A DNA stretch of 64,000 nt from Siphonodentalium dalli (Eukaryota; Mollusca; Scaphopoda; Gadilida; Siphonodentaliidae), in contig CP136067.1 of the NCBI GenBank assembly GCA_032622095.1, positions 63,310,893 to 63,374,892 on the forward strand, in the 5' to 3' direction. The translations under genes were made by a program, and so were the position numbers. Positions 59,329-64,000 of this stretch are shown piece by piece. Under the pieces are notes generated by a model. That model was not told where the DNA came from. It worked only from the letters and a program-made list of their open reading frames with translations, and ran no database searches. Every line of letters begins with the position of its first letter. Positions within the stretch are counted from its first letter, which is position 1.

Positions 59329-59651
59329 TAATTTCAACTCTACATCCAATGCATTGCAAAGGGGTGGGGAAAGAGAAAATCCAGATTAATTATTTTAATT
59401 ATTGTCTCAATTGCGCTAACAGTTTAACATATTTTATGAAATTATAATCATAAACATATTGGTAAAGTGTTTTGCATGTACAACGTTTTTTTTTCACTCA
59501 TTGTTGATTTGGTGATGGATTGACATACAATTATTTTTTCAATTTTTGACAGGCAATCTCCAAGTACAGTATAAAACATGGCGCAATATTTGTATTTGTC
59601 ACTGAATGAAAAATTATTCATTATTACATTTGTATTTTAAAAATTTATTAG

Positions 59652-59783
59652 ACATAGATGAGTGTGCAAGTAACTCAACAAACAACTGCGATGTCAACGC
59701 CTTCTGCATTAACAGACAAGGCACATATTCCTGTAAATGTAAGATGGGATATCGTGGGAACGGCAATGAAGGTAACTGTTTCG
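59652..59783 (+). CDS. Exon: calcium-binding EGF domain 3
   Basis: Acceptor atttattag at 59643-59651 and donor ttcg|gtgagt at 59783/59784; 132 bp, phase 1-1. It encodes (D)IDECASNSTNNC, DVNAFC, INRQGTYSCKC and KMGYRGNGNEGNC. The classic EGF_CA pattern is complete, with six cysteines, DIDEC calcium ligands and the beta-hydroxylation consensus. NST is a potential N-glycosylation site. It lies 10.7 kb after EGF 2; the gene must continue past the window because the phase-1 donor is open. Confidence 0.95.
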
Positions 59784-59948
59784 GTGAGTATAAATGTATG
59801 ATATATATTATTACATACTTTCTACATAATGTTGCATATAGTAATTATAGAAGAAACAAGACAGTTAATGACTGTAGAGATGCTTACCTGCCTGTAAAAA
59901 CTGAGAAGACTGGGACTCCAGCAAGACTACAACACTCAGTACTTTCAA

Positions 59949-60014
59949 CCCGGCGGCCCGCTGTAGCGGGCACGACGTTATTTGCGTTCACCCCGGCGGC
60001 CCGCTACAGCGGGC
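59949..60014 (+). repeat. Pair of GC-rich CCCGGCGGCCCGCT hairpins
   Basis: cccggcggcccgctgtagcg plus ggc and cccggcggcccgctacagcg plus ggc are two copies, 38-40 bp apart. Each holds a gcccgct/agcgggc stem. They stand out from the AT-rich surroundings. Confidence 0.8.
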
Positions 60015-60287
60015 TGGCGAAACCATTCTCACTTCCCTACTTTATAACTAAATATTATAAACTTTATATTCAAGAAGCATCAATGTATATACCACGATGA
60101 TTATTATTGGAATCAATATTGTACTCCCACTGGAGGTGCTGCGAAAAATTACGGCAGGAAAATCCATAACAGACCAGAACTGTCATGTCTTAAAATAGAA
60201 AACAAAATTGTGAATCCAGTTCGGTCATGCGCATGACATTGTCTTTTGGTCTTCCGGGAAAATGTAAACAAATACACAAAAATAATT

Positions 60288-60623
60288 ATGTCAGACGACG
60301 AATTCTCTGATGAAGAATTCTACGAAAGATTGGGAGATACTAATTTTTTCGATAGTTTCATTTATACGGAAGCTCATCCTGAAAATTTGCTGGCTGAAAG
60401 CGTTTCGCCGCATATGAATTATGATGTTATTCATGAAAGTGAATGTGACACTGGCAGCACGGATTTTGATTCGACATCGGAATGCGGCAGTATTTGTAAC
60501 TTCGACGAAGACATTCCTATTGCGCTTCATGCAGCCAATTTAACTCAATCAACAGAGAAACATAAAGATTATCTAAGATTATCTAAGATGACATATAATA
60601 GATATTCACTTCATAAATCTTAG
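60288..60623 (+). CDS. Acidic ORF, possibly the N-terminus of a transposase
   Basis: A 111-codon ORF starts MSDDEFSDEEFYERLGDTNF and stays rich in D, E and S through SECDTGSTDFDSTSECG before ending at a TAG at 60621. Acidic N-termini of this kind precede the catalytic domain in piggyBac-family transposases, which would explain the proximity of a GC-rich hairpin pair and a poly(A)-like run at 60630. There is no catalytic domain, TTAA flank or splice partner, so a host small ORF or chance cannot be excluded. An upstream in-frame ATG at 60246 is less likely to be the start. Confidence 0.35.
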   Translation: MSDDEFSDEEFYERLGDTNFFDSFIYTEAHPENLLAESVSPHMNYDVIHESECDTGSTDFDSTSECGSICNFDEDIPIALHAANLTQSTEKHKDYLRLSKMTYNRYSLHKS

Positions 60624-61050
60624 AACAAATTAAAAAAAAAAAAAATGGGGTCACCGTTTAACGGCGTTAATTTGGGGTAATTTAAAGGCCTGGGACCTGA
60701 CCTGCTCAGAAACAGTTATAAATTGACACAGATGGGAAGTGCCTGGATCGGCTTATAAGTTATATGTAAGTGTCTCAATGTTGTTGGAGAGAGAAATTTA
60801 TTTTCATGTGTTATATGGCTATGACCATAAAATCATTAGTTTCGCTACATTTCAAGACATCCAATATTTGCCTAGCAACGGTTGTTAGGGTTGAACCAAG
60901 CTGAGATGATTGTAGAACTAGAATAATGCCCACAGACAATGGACACATATGTATATATATATCAAGTTCCATGCTGGTTATTTCGATGAAAAAAATAACG
61001 AATTCACGCAGGTCTCATTCTGATAATAGAGGGTTAATTGGTACTTTTTA
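60624..61050. repeat. Intron DNA with a GTTGCCTAGG-like repeat
   Basis: cctagcaacggttgttaggg at about 60877 belongs to the same motif class as 17035, 61667 and 61831. No gene is visible. Confidence 0.4.
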
Positions 61051-61056
61051 TAGCTA

Positions 61057-61651
61057 AGGTGACACTCCACAGTTTCTGCAGGGATTGGTGCAAAAATAAG
61101 GGGGCACCAATTCAATGAAAAATAACTGAAATGTGATCCCACAACACATATACAATGTATACATACCTGGGTTGAGCACATACTAGGCTTAAAGATTGTG
61201 TGCCTGAAAAATGAAATTTTGATGCAAAAATGGCCAAAATAAGCTATTTTCAGGCCCATGGGACACAAAAATCAGACAATCTATGGTATAGCCGCCTATG
61301 TTGTCTGGAAGAACACTGTTTCCTCACAAAAATATCAAAAAATTTCAAACTTCTCACCACTGTAATTTGTTTTTAAATATTTTTCATGCAGATGACAAAT
61401 TTTAGGTGCTAAAAAGTCACGCTGGTGTCTGGAGCCACTGTTTCGCAGAAATCGCTACTACTTCATACTGGTGGGGTCAAGGTCACCTGAAACAATATTT
61501 TTCAAAACTCAAAGACATCCTCTAAAAATCCACAAATTCATAACTAACCTTCTCTCAATAAACATACCACACCCATGGTGACAGAAAACACTGGTACTCT
61601 ATTCTAAGAAATTTACCCCTACTGATCATTCGAAACTGTGGAGTGTCACCT
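61057..61651. mobile_element. 595-bp MITE with AGGTGACACTCCACAGTTTC ends
   Basis: The 20-bp end at 61057-61076 is exactly mirrored at 61632-61651. The interior is unique AT-rich sequence, and the minus-strand ORF (60978-61268) crosses the left TIR so is not a gene. The bases outside (cta / aag) give no clear target duplication. Confidence 0.82.
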
Positions 61652-62065
61652 AAGAATATTACACATAGCAACCGTTGCTAAGCAAACATGATATGAAAAA
61701 TGCTCTTCGCTCATACCAGATATCTACATTGTACTATTTGGTATGAAATGGGATTGCTATTCCATATTTCTGTTACATTATATACCAATTTACATGGTAT
61801 GGGTGATTTTTTTGAACAACCATGTGGTTGCCTAGCAACCGTTGCCAAGGATGGTCATGCCATGCGTGTGATCATACCCGAAAACGATGAGTATGGTCCA
61901 ATGTATATATCGGCCAAGTTTCCTGTTTGTACCATATCTATCTCAAGGTACTAGCCGCACTGAGACGCATTTCAGAGAATTATTAGCAATTAATCCAGGG
62001 TTGGGTGGAATTTCCCCATGGAAATCCAGTTGTGAAAGAGTTAAAGGCACGGATGGCCTTCATTA

Positions 62066-62790
62066 TCTACTATATATTTTGAGAACTACGTATATAAATA
62101 TATATATAAATATATATGTGTATATATATATATATACTTTATAGAATCGAAAACGGCTGCACCAATCGAGACCAAACTTCCCATCTAAGTGTAAAATCCC
62201 ACGGGAATGGTCATCGCGCCGTTTGGAGAAGCTCCGAGCACCCGTTCTCCACTGCCAGTCACAAAAATTACCGTCCTTGGCACTGTGGGGTTAATCGCGT
62301 TGATTGTTAAAGAGCGTTCGTATCCGCAGTGTCATTGATAAAGAGCATATGCGTGTAGTGTGATTCTTACATCTGGGTCCAGGCGTGAGCGTGACTGTAT
62401 CCAGACATGAGCGTGTTGTGTTATTAGGGCTTCCTAGGAACGGGGGAGATTTTCATCGGGTCACTTTTTCCGCCCGAGGTGATCTTCACCTTGAAACGGG
62501 TACCCACAAATGATATATATGTGTGTGTCCTTTTAATATAGACTCGAACCGATTGAGCTCAAACTTGCTACCTACGGGAAGTGTCATGGACGGGTTAATT
62601 GTGAATCCGACCTGACCTTGATCTTGAAAATGATAAATTCAAGGTCAAATCGGGTAAAATTGAAAAACAAAAAATTTAATTACAAAATTATAAAGGCACA
62701 ATTAACTCATTGAAAAAAAAAAATTAATTCAAAAAATTAAAAATTGTCATGTTTCTGACGATTGCCGCCAGTGGCGGGCTAACCTGCTAG
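62066..62790 (+). mobile_element. Non-autonomous Helitron, copy H3
   Basis: It begins tctactatatattttgagaa after A at 62065 and ends with the hairpin ccgccagtggcgg plus gctaacctgCTAG at 62790, followed by T. Insertion between A and T is the Helitron rule, so this is the cleanest single copy here (725 bp). It carries the conserved words aaaacggctgcacc and ttcccatctaagtg and no coding. Confidence 0.9.
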
Positions 62791-63780
62791 TAGGTTATAA
62801 TTTAGAAATAACATATCAAATAGTATAATAATATCAAATTATGAAAATTTTCCTCAAGAATATACTAATAGTATAGTGTAATGATAGTATGAATGCGATA
62901 TTATCCACAAAACACACTTTGTGTGAGTTGAGCGTTTATATACATCACGTACATGTGAGTGATAAGCAAAACTCTGAACACCATGGTGATTATTTAGGAG
63001 AGTGATTCACGATGACCCAAGCAACGCCAAGATCTTTTAAAAGCGGCGAGGCTTAGCAAATGCTATAATGGTATGTTAACAACTTGGTGGCATTTCTAAC
63101 CAAAGTTCAGACAGTGGGGTCTTCCCGGTTTTGATTGTTTTGCTTATCACATACTCTTTTGTACTGTTTGTTTACATAACATGTCTTTTAGTTACATATA
63201 AACACAGAGTACTAACATGACAATAACATGCAATTTACGTGATACTTATTATTGGTATAAGAACAAAATTGTCTATAATATATGATTAATATGATTTCTG
63301 TTTATGGCGGTTTTAACGGATGTGACTCTTTTAACAGCAATACCCACCACCAATGCTTACTATATCTATAAAACAAGTAGTTCTAAACAGGGAGATAGCT
63401 AAAGGTTCTCAGTTGAGCAGGGACATTCCCCTTGAAATTTGTACACCACTGACCAATCTCCAACTCCCCTACCCTAACGAGACATCCAAACCACATTCCT
63501 AAGTTCACAAAATTCCTTTTGCACATCCCTCTTATGTTAGAATATTACAACTGGTACTTCAAGCTCTCCAACTTCTGGAAATTTCCAACCTGACTTCCCC
63601 ATATAAGTTAAAATTTGTGGCCAACCTGACATCCCCCATAAAGTTTTTTTTTAAATGTGGCCATTTCGGTCCAACAGTTTAACCGAAAGTAGGAAAATAT
63701 AGACTGTTGTCTGAAAACAACAAATTCCCTTTGAATACTGGTTGGAATATCAACCTATGAGAACAATTCTAACCTATTTT
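62791..63780. other. Intron/intergenic DNA without recognised features
   Basis: No exon with paired splice sites and no repeat family recognised. Around 63570-63680 the words ccaacctgac(t/a)t.ccc and tgtggcca recur twice, an old short tandem. Confidence 0.5.
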
Positions 63781-64000
63781 TGGTGTGAAAATCAAATTTG
63801 TAACTAATGTTGTATCAGGCATGAAATTTCCAACTGTTGAAAATATTTATCAACGTATGGGTAAAAACCTGCGATTTGGTGTTCAGTCAGAGTTATTGCC
63901 ATTTTTCGACATAGAAATGTTTTTGTTTTTTTTAGAGTTATTGTGCAATATATTTAGTGAATATGCACTTTGTATCATATTGGTGTAATCAATTTGTCCT
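63781..64000 (+). repeat. Tail of the 170-bp repeat family, copy 2
   Basis: gttattgccatttttcgaca, tagaaatgttt, ttagagttattg and gaatatgcactttgtat match about 56325-56440. The repeat runs off the window end. The 67-codon ORF across it is not a gene. Confidence 0.65.

Overview
The window looks like AT-rich nuclear DNA from a multicellular animal, not a prokaryote or virus. Nothing in it resembles an operon, and most six-frame ORFs of 60-150 codons lie in repeats. The real coding signal is short exons with animal splice signals, and mobile DNA fills much of the rest. tRNA-headed SINEs with AATC tails, a DIRS-type retrotransposon, Helitrons and several hAT-like non-autonomous families suggest a marine invertebrate. 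I lean towards a lophotrochozoan such as a mollusc or brachiopod, but the sequence cannot settle the phylum.

One host gene on the + strand appears to cross the whole window, with both ends outside it. I recognise six exons. Three (9052-9218, 24202-24350, 25218-25390) build a fibrinogen-like module of the contactin-associated-protein (CASPR/CNTNAP) kind. Three more (43121-43282, 48816-48935, 59652-59783) are each one calcium-binding EGF domain. Reading phases agree across the set: 1 to 0, 0 to 2, 2 to 1, then three symmetric 1-1 EGF exons. The predicted product is a secreted or membrane-anchored extracellular adhesion or matrix protein. Introns are about 0.9 to 18 kb and hold all the mobile DNA.

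Layout. 1-9051: low-complexity DNA, a SINE, several inverted-repeat elements and two Helitrons joined head to tail. 9219-24201 (intron): a decayed antisense DIRS retrotransposon (about 9.35-22.58 kb) whose RNase H region is split by a 6.5-kb element with 280-bp terminal inverted repeats (TIRs); that element itself contains a LINE scrap, a SINE, a 450-bp tandem duplication and many palindromic GTTGCCATGGCAAC motifs. 25391-43120 (intron): two arrays of a 160-165-bp repeat, one inside a hAT-like element that is itself nested in a larger TIR element; a run of five minus-strand Helitrons joined end to end (33.0-36.6 kb); a 600-bp MITE; and a 3.8-kb element with 450-bp TIRs that begin with CACAGTG. 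43283-59651 (introns): perfect hairpins, a hAT MITE with an exact 8-bp target duplication, diverged tandem repeats and a single C2H2 zinc-finger ORF. 59784-64000: an acidic ORF, a 595-bp MITE, a third + strand Helitron and a tail of repeats.

The mobile elements and the host gene have no visible functional link; the elements are intronic cargo. The items most worth following up are the tandem Helitron arrays, the CACAGTG-ended element with a possible 5-bp target duplication, and the recurrent X-box-like palindromes in the element inside the DIRS copy.
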